Shown here in pieces: positions 10,928 to 23,455 of a DNA stretch of 64,000 nucleotides; the first letter of the stretch is position 1; each line of letters opens with the position of its first letter. Position numbers and translations under genes: made by a program. The DNA is taken from positions 82,433 through 146,432 of the forward strand of contig WHUZ01000117.1 of assembly GCA_015179045.1 (NCBI GenBank), read 5' to 3'. The DNA comes from Kalaharituber pfeilii. Taxonomy: Eukaryota > Ascomycota > Pezizomycetes > Pezizales > Pezizaceae. Below the pieces are notes generated by a model. That model was given only the letters and a program-made list of their open reading frames with translations, was not told the origin of the DNA and did not search any database.

Positions 10928-13502
10928 GATTGTTCACGCAGTGGCCGATTTTTCCTGGGGTCAACTGTGATTTCAGCTGGAACTCAGTTCACAAAACGTC
11001 ATCACTCGTTTTCCGGAGAAGAGGGCTAGGGACCCCTATATGTGTGGATTACGGAGCCGGTGCGCATATTCCTGTGTGTAGTGGGCACATATCTGGTGAC
11101 CCACCATGGAAAGCAGCTGAACCTCATCCTGAATGCCATGATGGTCGACAGCGATTGGACTTCAGCTGAGAGTATGGCACCAGGTGATCACGTTGCAGCT
11201 TAATTCTGATTCAAAAGTCACCCCACGTTTTGTTCTTCGATCGCTTACTACAGTAGTACGTAACTTACCTGCTGTGGCCCTCTTCTGTGTGGGCATGCGG
11301 TCGAGCAATTCAGCTGAACCTGCAGCCATGCGGGGTAATACGAGGAATTCTCAGATCCGCATAACGGAAGCTAACCCGCTTTGGAAATATTCCGTAGAAC
11401 CTTGCTATACCTCAAATCTCACTGCCCCATCATCCCACTCACACTCAATTACCTCTTGCTATCACGAAAATCCACCAACTAACGAAACGAAATTTTTTCT
11501 TGCTATAACCAAATGGCGAATGAAATATAAGACTAATGGATGAATACCCAGTCGCACCTAGAAATCCCCTAAGTTACGATGTCAGTTTTGGTCCCAATAT
11601 TCCCTGCGGAGTCTCAAAAGTATGTGTGCTCGGCTTTGTATTTCTGACCCATTGCTGCTGACATCATGATTTGCATCAGCTCGCGCTTCGAACTAGCTAA
11701 CAAGTTTTGCTGCTTGCGTGTCTTGTGTTGGTATGATTGCAGGCTTAGTACCTTATTCTAAGACATTGACAAGCGGATGTAGAGGAGCATGGTATAAGGT
11801 CGATATAGAAATTCCTTCAATATGACAAAAGAATTAAGAGACCGAACCGCCTCTGCAGTTGTAATGCAAAGGCGGTTCTACCGGTGATTTGGTAGTTGGA
11901 TGAGTATCTTGAATGTCCTCTGAGTTTTGCTTTTCTGATGCATTGCGGAACTCTCTGCAGCATCCTCATCATGTAAGAGATATTGCATGGTACTTAATCA
12001 ATACTTCACTGAGAACACTCGATTTTATGCTCTCTTTATTTTTAACTCCAGTTATTTCTGCAAGGGGAAATATCACGGAGTTAAATCTATAAAATCTGAT
12101 CAGAGTTTAGCCTCTAAATTCAGCTGCGAAGCATATGACCAATTTTTCCAGCTATATTCTATAACGAAGCCTTGCTATCGCGGGGAAAAGTGCCATAGAC
12201 TGTACTACAGTAAGATCGGTAAACCGTAGAGGTGCATGCAGGTATATGTCAGCAAACTGCAGATCCTCTGACCTTGCATTATAACAAACTGCAACCTCGC
12301 TGACGGGATGTGGAGATCTTTCCCTGCCATGGGCTGGTAGCATGTATCCGGAATTATGAGGCCCCCCCACCCCCACCCCCAAAAAAGGAGATCTAGATCT
12401 ACAAAGAGAGACACGAGAACCCGGAGGATCTCTAAATGGGAAAGCATAACGAGTAATGTGGCAAACTTATGCAGATGAAGAGCAAGTGAGATCGTTGGAG
12501 GTTTTGGATTTTTCGTTGGGGGTGGCCATGGGCACGGAGATGGCACGCTTCTCCGATAATGTTTTTGAGGAATTATGGCCATACAAAATTTTTGGTCATA
12601 TATTTGCATTGCACAAACTCCTCGAAATTGCATATTGTTGCATGGACCAGGGATTTAACAAGAGTAAGCCGGATAAAGAATTATAAGCTGAGAGACCTAT
12701 CGAGAAGACGCTGTTGCCACAATTCTGTTTTGTCAAGGAACGTTGGAGAGAAGCAGAGCATTCCGTAGAGCAATTTTGAGGAGCAATTTTCAGGGGCCAT
12801 TTAGTATGGGGAATTCCAAAGAAAATTTATGCCAAGAGATCATACACAAATGTCCCTTGTAACCAACGTTAATATTTTCGAGAAATATCAGATGCGAAAA
12901 GTAATCCTTTGATTGATCCGGCTTAAAAAGCGCATACAAAGGTGCTGTGGTGGTTGTTGAGATGAAGGCTCTCTCGGGTTATCTGCCTTGGTCGGGAACA
13001 TGTGTCGTTCCTTGGCTTGTGATGAAATAAAGTACGGTATCCCTCCAAACGATGGAACAGTTCTGTTCTTTTTTTGTTTTTTTTAAATCCATAGGGAGTA
13101 TTTGAACCTCAGACATGCCAGCCAAACTACTTAGTGTGAACGATCCCGGACCAAATAACAGTAATTGAAACAAGAGTCATCATAAATGTTGGACCTTTTT
13201 GCTAACCAAAGCGTCCTCCATGTTTTGAATGGAATCGATATTCGCCTACGGGGCTCATTCCCACCATATTGGAAGCCCTGGGGAATTACTTTTGCATGAT
13301 CTGGTGACTTGCGACGATTTTTGTATTAGGGTAACAAGATAAGGTTCTACATAAAGTTATATACCACCCGTTCTCCCAGTCCCAAAAAAAATCCAACCGC
13401 AACGAAAAATAGTGCCAGCATTTCCCATACCTTCATCCTTCTCGCGGACTGCAAGGGCCTCAAGTGAGAACATCTTATGCGACTCCTTCCCCTGTATCCC
13501 CC
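10928..13502. other. 2.6-kb gene-poor interval
   Basis: The first few hundred bases should hold the oxidase promoter. A 76-codon frame at 12456-12686 (+) starting MWQTYADEEQVRSLEVL has protein-like composition but matches nothing I know and has no clear exon partner. I give it low weight as a gene remnant. No transposon ends with duplications were found here. Confidence 0.35.
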
Positions 13503-14004
13503 TTATATCTTATCCATCGGAAGCACCTGACTGCTCCCCCGGTCGAAAAACTCAGCCCCTTTTTCACTCCCACCATCGCTCTCACTCTCAGTCTCACTAC
13601 CACTCAAACTCCTCACAGAGACTGTCGTCGTCCTTGTCCCTTCCGATGCCGACTTTCCTTCTGATGCTGACGTCGTTGTGGTGATTCCCGACTCAACATC
13701 ACTATCCGTACTCCCTCCCCGTTTTCCCCCGCCCTTGATTTTTATTCGTTTTCGTACGCGGGTTTCGTGCTCGGTTTGCACGACGCGAGGAATGCGAACC
13801 CGGGCTATGCGGAACCAGAAGAAAATGAGGAAGATAGCTAGGACGCCGGCGGGGATGAGGAGGCCGAGAAGCAGGGCTTGGCTCTGTGCGGGGAAGTCAA
13901 GGCGGGGGTTAGCAACTTTTGAAGCTCACCAGTTGATATTCGAGGAAGAAAGAACGAAAAAACTGTACCGCTCCAGGACCGAGTGTAGCGACGGAACCAG
14001 TCAT
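13503..14004 (-). CDS. single-pass membrane protein, unknown family
   Basis: Exons 14004-13930 and 13883-13503 give 151 residues. The intron is only 46 nt, with donor GTGAGC, branch TGCTAAC and acceptor GCACAG; it joins in phase 0. Residues 27-49 form one strong membrane helix (ALLLGLLIPAGVLAIFLIFF). They are followed by a very basic stretch (RIARVRIPR, then RVRKRIKIKGGGKR), which by the positive-inside rule puts the C-terminus in the cytosol. The rest is low-complexity Ser/Thr/Glu/Gly rich and looks disordered and phosphorylatable. There is no cleavable signal peptide. This layout (short N-terminus, one helix, disordered tail) is common in fungal plasma or organelle membrane proteins of unknown role. 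The match of intron signals with a clean helix makes a real gene likely. Confidence 0.7.
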
Positions 14005-15290
14005 TGTGAGAATTAGGGGGCGAACAACAATCTAACCGGATCCAAATACTGGAATAAAAATTCGAAATCGCCGACAAAAATTTCCAAGAGAAATATAAAA
14101 AATGCGAACGCTTCTAACAAGAACAAAAGAAGTTTCCGAGTTTCCAGCACAGCGGTCTAGGATTGAGAAAAAAGATTGAGAAAAAAAAAAAACGTAGAGA
14201 AACGAAATCATCTTCCCCCCCGCATTGTTTATATGTTGTCTTCCGCAACAGTGGACAGCCGAACGTCGTGGCAGTTTTGCAGCTGTATGATGTGCGTTTC
14301 ATTTTCTCCCCCATCTGGTCCCAAGAACGGACGCCAGTGGCCCGATTGTGGGACCATGTAGAGAACGTGCAGCAACGCCCCACTTGCGTGATGCAGGGGG
14401 TTGGCTCTGTGTTGTGTTTGGCGGGGTGCGCAGCGTTGCAGGATGCAGGGTGCGGCGACGGCCAATGCTTCGCAAAGCGGGCGTTAGAACGGGAGTGGCG
14501 TTTGGCCTGTCACGGCCCATCACATGGCAAACGTAAAACATTTGAGCTCGATTGTTTCGCCGGATTGATAGGAATCTCTGCTATCGCGTGCTCCCGATTC
14601 GTTACTCCAGTATGTTGTTTCTGGTCGTTCTGGGTTTTGGTGTTCCCTGAAGCCTGCCGGAATTCCTCTTTTGGTATAGTGGTAATAAGGCCATGTAAAG
14701 TTTGTTATGGGCTGACCTTGCTCCTCCGGAGGTCACTCTACGGAGTAGTCACAAGCTGTGCAATAATTCTATCCTTATAGGTTTTTTTTTTACCTTGAAG
14801 TGCAAGAGATTACAGCTGCGAACGGATTGGCAAATTTGAGGACAGGATGCAACGAGTCACTGCTTATTATCAACTCGGATATTTTACCTACTAATCTACA
14901 GTACTTAGGACGTGAGTACATAATTAAATTAGAAAACATTTTGATAATGCAGAATTCATGAGCCAGCGAACAAGCTGTCAATCTCTGTGCAAAGACAACA
15001 TGAGCTCTCAAGCACCAAGAGAGAGCACTTGGTTTCAAAGAAACAGCAGTCAAGTCCCTCTGGCAAGCACTAGGTAGCAGTCAGATGTCAGTATCTAACG
15101 AGCGAAAGCGTAAAGGTGGCTAAGACAGACCTTCAAGGTGCATAATTTTCCACTGCAAGAATGCACTAGCAGATATTACATATGTAAGCACAAATAGGCA
15201 CAGATGATGCAACTGTATAGTTGATGAATTTGGATGTCCTCAATATATGGTATAGTTGTTATAAGCTATTTTACTTCAGCAGTACTTGGA
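14005..15290. other. intergenic, no supported gene
   Basis: The 5' flank of the membrane-protein gene comes first. A 205-codon frame (14163-14780, +) begins with a Lys/Arg run and has no domain, so I do not accept it. A tRNA A-box-like string (tggtatagtggtaa) at about 14675 lacks a B box and an acceptor stem. Confidence 0.4.
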
Positions 15291-16850
15291 AATTTCTATA
15301 TACACGTCCCCATTCCACCCCCTTCTAAAAACATGCTTCCAGAAACTTCCGGACGGTTCCTCTGGTTTCTGCATCAGGGAGTCTCCCCTATATCTCTCCA
15401 CCCCTCCCCCCTCCCCTCTCCTCTCCTTCCTCCCCACCTTCGCACCCTCTGGATGAGACTACCTTCGCATCCCGGAACGAAAGCGCGCGCTTCTAAAACT
15501 CCACCTCCACCTCTCCCCCCTCCCCTCTTCTCCACACCTTCGCAGCCCGGAACGAAAATTTTTACCGACCCGGGTCGGTAAATCGCGCGGCGCGCTCCTA
15601 AAACCTGATCCCGGGAAAGAACCTTTCCAACTCATCCCACTCCTTCCCATTCTCCGCCGTCCTTTTCCAGTTCTTCTCCATGTCCCCCCATTCTCTGAAG
15701 CCTTCTGGACGAAACCTCCGCTGACTGCACTGGAAGGCTAGGTGCTCCCCCGTCTGGACCTCCCCGCAGCTGCACTTCTCCGATTCCGCCGCTCCTATCC
15801 TCTTCAACCACACCCCACATCTTCCTCTCTCCAGGCGCATGGCAGTGAAGTTGGACACCGCTGTCCTATTCCACTCCATAACCTTCCCCTTTCCAGAGCC
15901 CTCCACTTCTCTCCTCTCCTTCCTCCACGCTTTTACCCTCTGGCGCACCCCACTTCCGGTGGCCACCTCCTTCCCCTGCATCACCGTCCCCTTCTTTGCC
16001 CACTCATCCGCCTTCTTATTTCCTGCGATTCCAATGTGAGCCTTGACCCACATCAGTTTCGCATCCCCTCCCTTCTTCTTCCTCCTCGCTACCGCATCCA
16101 CCACCCTTCTCACATCCTCAATCTTCCCCTTTCCCTCCTTGCTTGCCGTCTGAATCGCCATGACAGCAGCTTCAGAATCTGAGCAAACCAGGACCGGTAC
16201 CTCCTCCGACACATTCTCCAGCGCCCTTTTCACCCCCCTCACCTCCCCATCAAACACCGTCGCTGTTCTCCCTACTACCTCCGCCACCACCGCTGATCTC
16301 CCCCACACCCCAGCCCCTACCTTGCTGTCCTCGACCTTACTGCCGTCAGAGAAGAGAACCGCTCTCCCTCTTCCGTCCTCCTCAATCGAGGTCTCCCACT
16401 CCTCTCTCCTCTCCTTCTTTCGCCCCAGCCTCTCTGCACACTCTACTTCCACCTTCTCGCACTCTCCTCCCCACGAGATCTCTTCCTCCTCCTCCGAGAA
16501 TCTTGCCCACTGGCCCTGCCAGCGGTCTAGCACCGCCTCGTACCCGTCTTCTTTCCCCAGTGCCCACTGCACCCCCAGTCCTTCCAACCTCTCGCCTCTT
16601 CCTCCCCTTCCTCATTCCCTGGTCTGAAGTCCATCGTGCATAGCTCAGCTAATTCCGATGGTGCTTCCACCTCCCGGACAATCGCTCTTGCTTGCGCCCC
16701 ATCCAAGACCGTCTCCACCTCCTCCACTCCACACACCGCATTTACCCCTTCTACCCCTACCCCCCTCCCCCCTCCGACCGTCAAAACATGCGAGACACGC
16801 CTCTCCTCAACCCAAATAACTTCCTTGGTCTGGCGGTTTACTGAGGAATA
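15290..16850 (-). pseudogene. LINE ORF2 C-terminal fragment (RNase H, zinc knuckle)
   Basis: An open frame of 329 residues (16587-15598) is the end of a non-LTR retrotransposon ORF2. RNase H catalytic residues are D81 (LFSDGS), E115 (FDGEVRG), D137 (CSDSEAA) and D194 (NKKADEW). A terminal knuckle CSCGEVQTGEHLAFQC follows at 272-287. Upstream, in a shifted frame up to about 16820, lies the RT thumb region (GVEEVETVLDGAQAR). The RT palm is missing, so this copy is 5' truncated or interrupted. Below 15598 the 3' UTR contains a segment (ccagaaacttccggacgg) also found next to the long family B insert at 23427-23611. That suggests this LINE type is the source of family B tails. A second copy lies at 45556-48640. 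Confidence 0.85.
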
Positions 16851-16957
16851 CCAAACGCTGCTTGTATCGAAATATATGTTCCAAGATAATGGTCCCGGAT
16901 ATTTCCATCATGGCCGGCCCGAGAGGTTGATCAATGTCCACCGGTGACTGACTGATT

Positions 16958-17646
16958 GATAACTGGCCTGGGCCATAGAAATCTAGGCCGGCCGTGAGGC
17001 CCGCCCGCGCTGGTCTAGGCCGGTCTACGCCATTCAGGCTGCAGTGTGAGTTAAACTATACTGTAGCTATAGATAGAACCTACTCTAACTTCTACGTATA
17101 CCTCATTCTATAACGTTTGGGATTTTGCTTAAAGATTTTACACTGCCAGTATCGCTTTTCATTATCATGCACACCTTCTCTATACTGTCAAATCCAACTT
17201 TGCTGCACCAGATTTTTTGTAACCTAAATTCCAGAAGACTCGATTTCTGCATCACATTTGACTGCAGGGAATCATCGATGCAAGATCAAAACTTGAACTG
17301 CACTATGGAGAGTGAAGAAAGATTACTGAAGGAATCATCATCTCCAGTACCGGTGGTTGGAATGTCTGTCTCCATGCAGCACTAATAAAAGAAATTAGTA
17401 TACAGTCAAATGAGAGTCAAAAAGGATTAGTTACCTGAATACCTGCAAATAGCGCTGCTCAATAAAAAAGTGTAGATAGCTATCTTCGGATATAGAAAGG
17501 TTTATATTGAATACGGTCCAAGAAACCTGAAGTGGCCCCTGAATAGCCTCGTAACCAGCCCTTCTACCCCTGAATCGCTTGAACGGCCTGAATGACCTGG
17601 ACGGCCTGGACGGGGGCCTCTGCGGTGGGGAACACTGGGTCCCCTC
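16958..17646 (-). mobile_element. GGCC-array hAT-like element, diverged copy
   Basis: Homologous in reverse orientation to the element at 47148-47938. It begins at 17646 with cagtgttccccaccg, followed by GGCC-rich repeats, a shared central region, and a GGCC-rich far end (about 16970-17040). No clean target duplication is seen at the 16958 end, so that boundary is approximate. The central coding traces are broken. Confidence 0.6.
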
Positions 17647-17649
17647 GTG

Positions 17650-18716
17650 CCGCTTAAATGGAAATGAGCAGAGATGTGAGATTATTGACAAGCTATGTAC
17701 ATGATTCCACTTGAGAAAGTACGTACATGGATGGAAGTACCTTTTTAAACCTCGGTGTCGTACTCTAGCCTTTGGGAATGTTGAGACAGTGATTTGATGA
17801 AGGTAGAGCATGTATCTCGCCTTTGTCGATGGCTGTGAATTGAACACAGTTTACAGTATCAACCCAGCCCGTACAACTACAACGTATGGTGAGCAAACAG
17901 GTTGAAGTGGAGGCCTATTTGTGCCTTGAACCTCCTTCTCAGAGCCTTTAGAACCCCATAGCCCACAGGGCGGCATGCGAGTAATGATATATAAAAATAG
18001 AGCCTTTAGAACGAGTGGCCCGGAAGTCGGGGACTCGGAGTGCTCAGTCCCAAGCGAAAAAGATTCAAAAAAAATTTTCCAGTGCCAAATAGCCCTGGCC
18101 ACTCAATCTAAGTGGGGAGGATCCATTCCGCTGGGGTAATCATGATAGAAACTTCCGGAAGGAGCGGTGCGCAGCATGTACTACCAGCGGATGATGGTTT
18201 CATTACACGCATCTGATAGATATGCGGAGGAATTGCAAAGCACTGCATCTCTCACAAAATTCCGTACAAAGAAACCAGCATAGAGCATGCAGCGGAAAGA
18301 GTTCGAGTACATTGCATATAACGTAAAGAAATAAGAGGCGATCCCTCAAACCGCAAACTTCGGCAATAATACCCGCAACGAACCCTTCCAAGCCCCCCTT
18401 CGGCTGTTTACCTAATCCCATTTTCCTTCTTCCAACACTTTATTGTAGTTGTCTGCGATGGTTTATGGGCAATTGCAAGTCGAACAAGCAATATATGTCC
18501 CCTGGGTGCATTGGGGGCTCGCTGACAACGTGCACGTGGGGGTAGGCGGCGGTGACTAACTGCTATAACCGCGCTGGCGCTGGGCTCTCAAGGAAGTCAC
18601 AGGTCACGTGGGTTATACGGTAAAGTGAATACTGGGAATGAGGGTAAGGCTGGAAGAAAGTGTGATTTAAAAATGGGTATTTGGTCAGTCAGCAGTATAA
18701 GAGGCGGTGATTCTGT
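17650..18716. other. intergenic with one micro-insert
   Basis: No supported gene apart from the LINE-tail insert at 17955-17998. A short minus frame at 18421-18203 (MGLGKQPKGG start) is glycine-rich and might be a first exon (a GTAAAC occurs just after its start), but no second exon is identified. Confidence 0.35.
17955..17998 (+). mobile_element. LINE-tail insert, family A, 44 bp
   Basis: The whole insert is 44 nt: cccatagcccacagggcggc, atgcgagtaatgatatat and a five-A tail ending in t. The 14-bp duplication agagcctttagaac is exact at 17941-17954 and 17999-18012. It is the smallest clearly bounded copy in the window and lacks the first half of the stem's closing helix. Confidence 0.9.
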
Positions 18717-18729
18717 ACAGCTCTTCGTT

Positions 18730-19042
18730 TTTTTTTTTGTTTTTTTTTTTAATATCATTTACTCGCGTGCCACCCTGTGGGCTATGGAGAGGTTAAATAC
18801 ATAGCAGAAAATAAAAGAAAAGAAAAAGAAAAGGAGATAATGGATGTCGGAAGTGTAGGATGAAAAAGGAAAGTAGAAACTGTTATGTCCCTGCCCATAA
18901 TAACATGTCCACTAGCGGGTCTTCCCCCTCAACGTGCTTCCCCTTGGGTTCTCTTGTCTCCGCCTGTCCCCCCCGGCCACCTTTTTTTTTCCATACCCTA
19001 CATCTGTCCCAGATGTGGGATGTCGTCTCTTCTTCTTCTCCG
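18730..19042 (-). mobile_element. 5'-truncated LINE (family A tail), 313 bp
   Basis: Duplication acagctcttcgtt at 18717-18729 and 19043-19055. The family A tail (stem CTC..GAG type, interrupted poly(A)) is at the low-coordinate side. About 250 nt of upstream LINE sequence follows, probably the end of ORF2 plus 3' UTR. The overlapping plus-strand open frames are antisense artefacts. Confidence 0.85.
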
Positions 19043-19286
19043 ACAGCTCTTCGTTCTCAACATTCAGTTCTTTCCTACACATCTATTCATTTCTTCTATT
19101 CAACATCATTCTTTATTCCTGTCTTCAGCTCTCCTTTACTTTTGCCTATTCTCTACATAGCTTGCCTTTATGTTCTTACCAATTATCTTCTACTAGATTT
19201 AATACATTCTTCAGCTGTTCTCGTCTTGCTTGTACATTTGCACCTACACATACACTCAGTACGACACCGCACAGTACAACTCGAAG

Positions 19287-19606
19287 TAGTGAGCGGCACG
19301 AGCCAAGATCATGCTTGTGTTTTTCTTGACAGCTCGCTAAAATGCTTAGCCAGTGCAAGGTTTCATAAACTGTAAATACCTAATATAGTAAAAATTAGAG
19401 ACTTGGAGCTCATTCTGACCTACCAACAACTTCGAAATGCACAATTTAGCTGATAGTAGTGAGAAAGATGAAAATTTAGCTTAGTTTAGTTTAGTTTGTC
19501 AATATTATGTATATAATCAATCCAGGCTCGAGCCGAGCTCACTTACTCACGAGCTGGCTCGAGCTCACCCTCCAGCTCGGCTCGAGCTAGCTCGTGCCGC
19601 TCACTA
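19287..19606. mobile_element. hAT MITE (hAT-2)
   Basis: 320 bp with ends tagtgagcggcacgagc and its reverse complement, and an exact 8-bp duplication actcgaag at 19279-19286 and 19607-19614. It has no coding sequence; the right end holds repeated GAGCTCG and CTCGAG motifs. It shares termini with hAT-1, -3 and -4. Confidence 0.9.
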
Positions 19607-19711
19607 ACTCGAAGTATCCTCGAGGTGGAATGCCCAGTGACCTCCCAGCAGAGGACCCACGGCTGGTGAGCAAAGGTCGGCTGTACCCCCTGACCCGTTC
19701 ATAACGTGATA

Positions 19712-19843
19712 TTAGGATTGCCAGTGGCATCTGCCGACGTTGGTACATGCGATAGCGTTCACTGTAACGGGGCATGTCATGGCCGACGCAAAGCTCGGGA
19801 GGAGGAGACTAAGGAGGGCAGCTGACAGTGTATAGGAACGCAT
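19712..19843 (-). CDS. possible tiny secreted cysteine-containing protein
   Basis: An open frame of 43 residues: MRSYTLSAALLSLLLPSFAS then AMTCPVTVNAIACTNVGRCH and a short end. The first 21 residues form a textbook signal peptide with an ASA cleavage site. The mature part would be about 22 residues with three cysteines (TC, AC, RC). Fungal small secreted proteins often look like this, but three cysteines and the very short mature part suggest that either a downstream exon is missing or the gene is truncated. It lies 106 bp from hAT-2. The frame upstream of the ATG is open but uses no other ATG. I infer secretion from the leader alone; function unknown. Confidence 0.4.
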   Translation of the reverse strand: MRSYTLSAALLSLLLPSFASAMTCPVTVNAIACTNVGRCHWQS

Positions 19844-21051
19844 TCTGAAGGTAGTATGTGTGCGCACGCCTTGGGGGTACTGTACAGGGAAGTCGATCCG
19901 TATCACTAATCGAGTGAGAAGATGCTGGTCAACGTGGGTTCTGCAAATAAGGGACCTGAGATAGTCTTACCTGAGAGGGGGGTGCTGAGGGTGGCTCTGC
20001 TTTGGAGGTTCAAGGGGTTAAGTGAGAACCTTCTGCTTGTATGGCAGGAGACATCCAGCAGGTGGGTCATAGGCCTATTTATGTCCACCTTCAAAACATA
20101 GAACCTGCTCTCGCGCTCCATAGAACCGTGTTACTGCTCTACCAAAATAGCCTACAAAATAATTCCTGTTATTTAACTTGTATGACAGTATCCAGGTTAT
20201 CTGTACTACTTCACCAACACAGGAGTGAATGTCAAGTTCATTCGTGGGCTCCTTCTTGCGCGCCAATTGATCTCGAACAATGTAGGACATCGTCCTAATT
20301 ACGAACCACATACAATACAATACCTCAGAGAAAAATATCGGCCATGTTGTCCAGGAGTTTTCAGGCCTCATCGAAATACAGGAAGATCATCGCCGATGCA
20401 ATGATATTCACAGTAGATATATTGCATTAAACAATTCGGCGTTCAAGCGATACCGTGCCCTGAAGCCATTTAAGACCATGTAGTTGAACTGCTTGGGCGG
20501 TGTAGGTCATATCTCAGGTTCTGTCTTATCTCCCTATCTGGCCCACGACTGGAATACATGTAGCAGTCACCTGTAACCATCAACTACAGCTTGCTTTATC
20601 CCATGGCTACATTCAGACAACACGCGATCGGCACGCCTGTATGTCCCATTCAGGAGAGCTCATGTAACATTGTACCACCATGAGGTTGGGCCATGTCGGA
20701 AGACCCGGGTGATTAACACCGTTTAGACGAGGTTTGTGATACGCATTCACTTGATTGTACGACAGCGCCGGTATGCTGGTGCTGAATGGATGTCACGATG
20801 GTCCGGTAAACGTTTGTGTTGGATCATTTGCTTTTCTTTAAGATTCCAAATCCGCCTGTTCCATGTTATCTTATGGGCACTTGGACGACTTATAATTGAG
20901 AAACTTTTCATAAGCACACATTTGAAGGGCAACAATCAAGGGTAGTATTATTGCAACTGTTGACGTATAAAAAGGAATGCAATCGCAGCAGAAAGAAACC
21001 CTGTCTAGGACACAAGCTCTGCCAGCACGACGTCCATGTGCCTAGCGAGAC
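19844..21051. other. intergenic, no gene seen
   Basis: Short open frames only, with no transposon ends or tandem repeats found. Confidence 0.4.
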
Positions 21052-21541
21052 ACTTGTGTTGAAAATGGTATAGTGCAACGTCCAGTCTTTCCACCACGTT
21101 CTGTTCTCCTTTCTATTAGTGAGCGGCACGAGCCGTCCCAGCTCGAGCTTAAGACAGCCAGGATCACGCTAGTGTTTCTCTTGACAGCCCGCTAAAATGC
21201 TCAGCCAGCACAGGGTTTCATAAACTGTAAATACCTAATAGGGTAATAAATTAGAGACTCGGAGACCTGCCAACAACTTCTATAAATGTCAAAAGTGGTT
21301 CAATCACATAGACCTATATCAAGTCTTTTATGTTTAATATCTCTCAAGGTCTTTAGGAGGTAAGTTGCACATTTTAAGAGTGTATATTAGGCCTCTCTAT
21401 TCTCTCTATTCTCTTGAAATTCTTTTCTCTTTACTACTACCCAATATCAAGACTTCGAAACTCATACTACGCTTCGAGACCCTTAATCCTCATACTACAC
21501 TTCAAGATTCTTCTTCCTTATACCATATTAGCAATTTATTA

Positions 21542-21830
21542 ATATGACAACCAATTCTACATCAATCCGTGATGCCTTTCTTGCCAGCCTAGCTGGCCGA
21601 TATTCTTCAGTAAAAGATCAGCATACTATTTTAAACTCTCATCATCATAGTTATCTGTATGAAAGATGTATGATTTTGTGACAAAAAATATCAGATAATG
21701 AGCATGAAATTTTATGTGTGCATTGTTCCAAGACTTGGCAAGTCAAAAGCTGTACAACAAGCACATCCATGTTACTTCACCATTTTCAGAAGTCACATGC
21801 ATCAGTTCCACTTTCGCATCAGCTAGTAAC
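21542..21830 (+). pseudogene. BED-finger hAT transposase relic
   Basis: Homologous to 3945-4196: it starts MTTNSTSIRDAFLA and keeps the zinc-binding HCSKTWQVKSC and HHFQKSH parts. An in-frame TGA (at about 21678) breaks the frame between them. Confidence 0.75.
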
Positions 21831-22043
21831 GCCACAGAATTAAAGCGATGAATACCATTTGACATGATGGTTCCAACAAAGTGAGCTAAACCAGAGGGCT
21901 TTTCCAAAACATGTATCGTGAACTCCTTTGCCGATTTCTTATCTCAACAAATTCACTAATCAAACTAGCAGAAAAGGCATCATTTCTAGAGCTCCTCCAA
22001 TATTGCAACCCCAAAGTTTAGAAAAGGCGAAGTTCTCAACAAG

Positions 22044-23295
22044 CGGAACCTCTCCGGACAGGCAGATTCTGCCTGCCGCTCCCGGACCTCATCAGACGAT
22101 AACTTTACGCCATGACTCTGTGACACAGGTACCAACATTGTGGGGTAGGTATGATCAGTTGTTGGTACAGGCATATGGCAAGGCAAGTTTTAAAGTGGAC
22201 TAGTGACGTAAGTGAGTACCGTGCCCACTGGCTACCAAATGTCGGCCCATGCTGTGATCTACTAGTTTGAATGCATGATTACTCAATTAAGTAAAAAATG
22301 AAAAATGGAAAAATAGATCTGAATTAATGAGCAGATGAAGAAACAAAAATGAAATTTTGGGTTTCCTGTAGTACCTCACCCTGTCATATTACTTGCTCAT
22401 CAGTTCCGGTCACTGCTGGTAGGCTTCGTCTTGCGCTGTCTCATGCTCGTAGGATGTTACATTTGGAGTACACTACTCCAGATGCACAAGAGCTTATTCA
22501 TTTGCAGTGCAGAGCATTTTGAGGGTGTGCAATTGAAGTGCAGGTGTATGTAGTAAAAGGTTCAGGATATTCTGCAAAGCCTGACAATTTTGAAACTGCT
22601 GGATGAGCTACGCTGCTTTACAGGTTTGAATTCTTCGCTAGCAAGATTGGCATGACATTGCTCTGTTTAAATAATTTTGTTCCGCATACAAGCTACAATC
22701 CTATCGCAGAGACAAAAAAAAAATAGGTTACCTCACTACAATATGTGAAGTTGAGAATCCAGCTGGCCGTTTGGCCATGAGTCAATATTCAATGATCACA
22801 ATCCGGCAGCTTGAGACATTGACGCTGTAGGTTCGGTTGATGTAGTTAATAGCCATCTAGGATGAATTAAAGTGATTGGAATTGGTGTCTGCAATTCAAA
22901 CAATGGTCCAAGCTTGTTGTGACATGGAAGCGTGTATTGGTACAGTAAGTAATACTACTCATTACCAGCATTTGTTGCTGTAATAGCATGCGTTGGTTGA
23001 AAGGCTGTAGCTACATTGCTATTTACCAAGGCCCCCAAGAGAAACGCTGCTGTTTTCCCTACAAAACTGTCCTCTCAACAGAGAAGATACCCTGTTGCCA
23101 CACCAGGTCACTGACCTCTCGCACGGACTATGCCCAGCCTCTATTTTGCATCACTAAATGCTGGTAACAAGTATCAACATTTGATCTACCTACCCCACAA
23201 TGTTGGTACCTGTGTCACAGTGTCATGGCGTAAAGTTTATCGTCTGATGAGGTCCGGGAGCGGCAGGCAGAATCTGCCTGTCCGGAGAGGTTCCG
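22044..23295. mobile_element. TIR element with hairpin-bearing ends (family D)
   Basis: Inverted repeats of about 110 bp start cggaacctctccggacagg and end with the reverse complement. Each end contains its own hairpin (ccggacaggcag...ctgcctgccgctcccgg). The flanks read tcaacaag at 22036-22043 and 23297-23304, with one extra base on the right, compatible with an 8- or 9-bp duplication. No transposase recognised inside. Related to 28854-32110. Confidence 0.7.
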
Positions 23296-23423
23296 ATCAA
23301 CAAGCGCCGAAACGGAATGGAAGGTGAGACTATTGTGTGCTTGAAGTCCTGGCTGAATGTTGATGAGCTGAAGGAAGCAGTGGAGGAACTTGCAGCAGGG
23401 GTAAATGTAGAAGAAATACTGAA

Positions 23424-23426
<3 letters not shown>

Positions 23427-23455
<29 letters not shown>

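Noticed and set aside
14664..14740. Possible tRNA (tggtatagtggtaa A-box-like string)
   Set aside because: No B box, no anticodon stem and no pairing acceptor ends within 80 nt.
14163..14780. 205-codon plus-strand frame starting MRKKIEKKKKRRE
   Set aside because: No domain, an initial Lys/Arg run from an A-rich stretch, no splice or promoter context, and overlapping frames of similar length on both strands.
15598..16587. 329-residue RNase H frame considered as a host RNase H gene
   Set aside because: The terminal zinc knuckle and upstream RT-thumb sequence show it is the end of a LINE ORF2; a second, more complete copy exists at 45556-48640.
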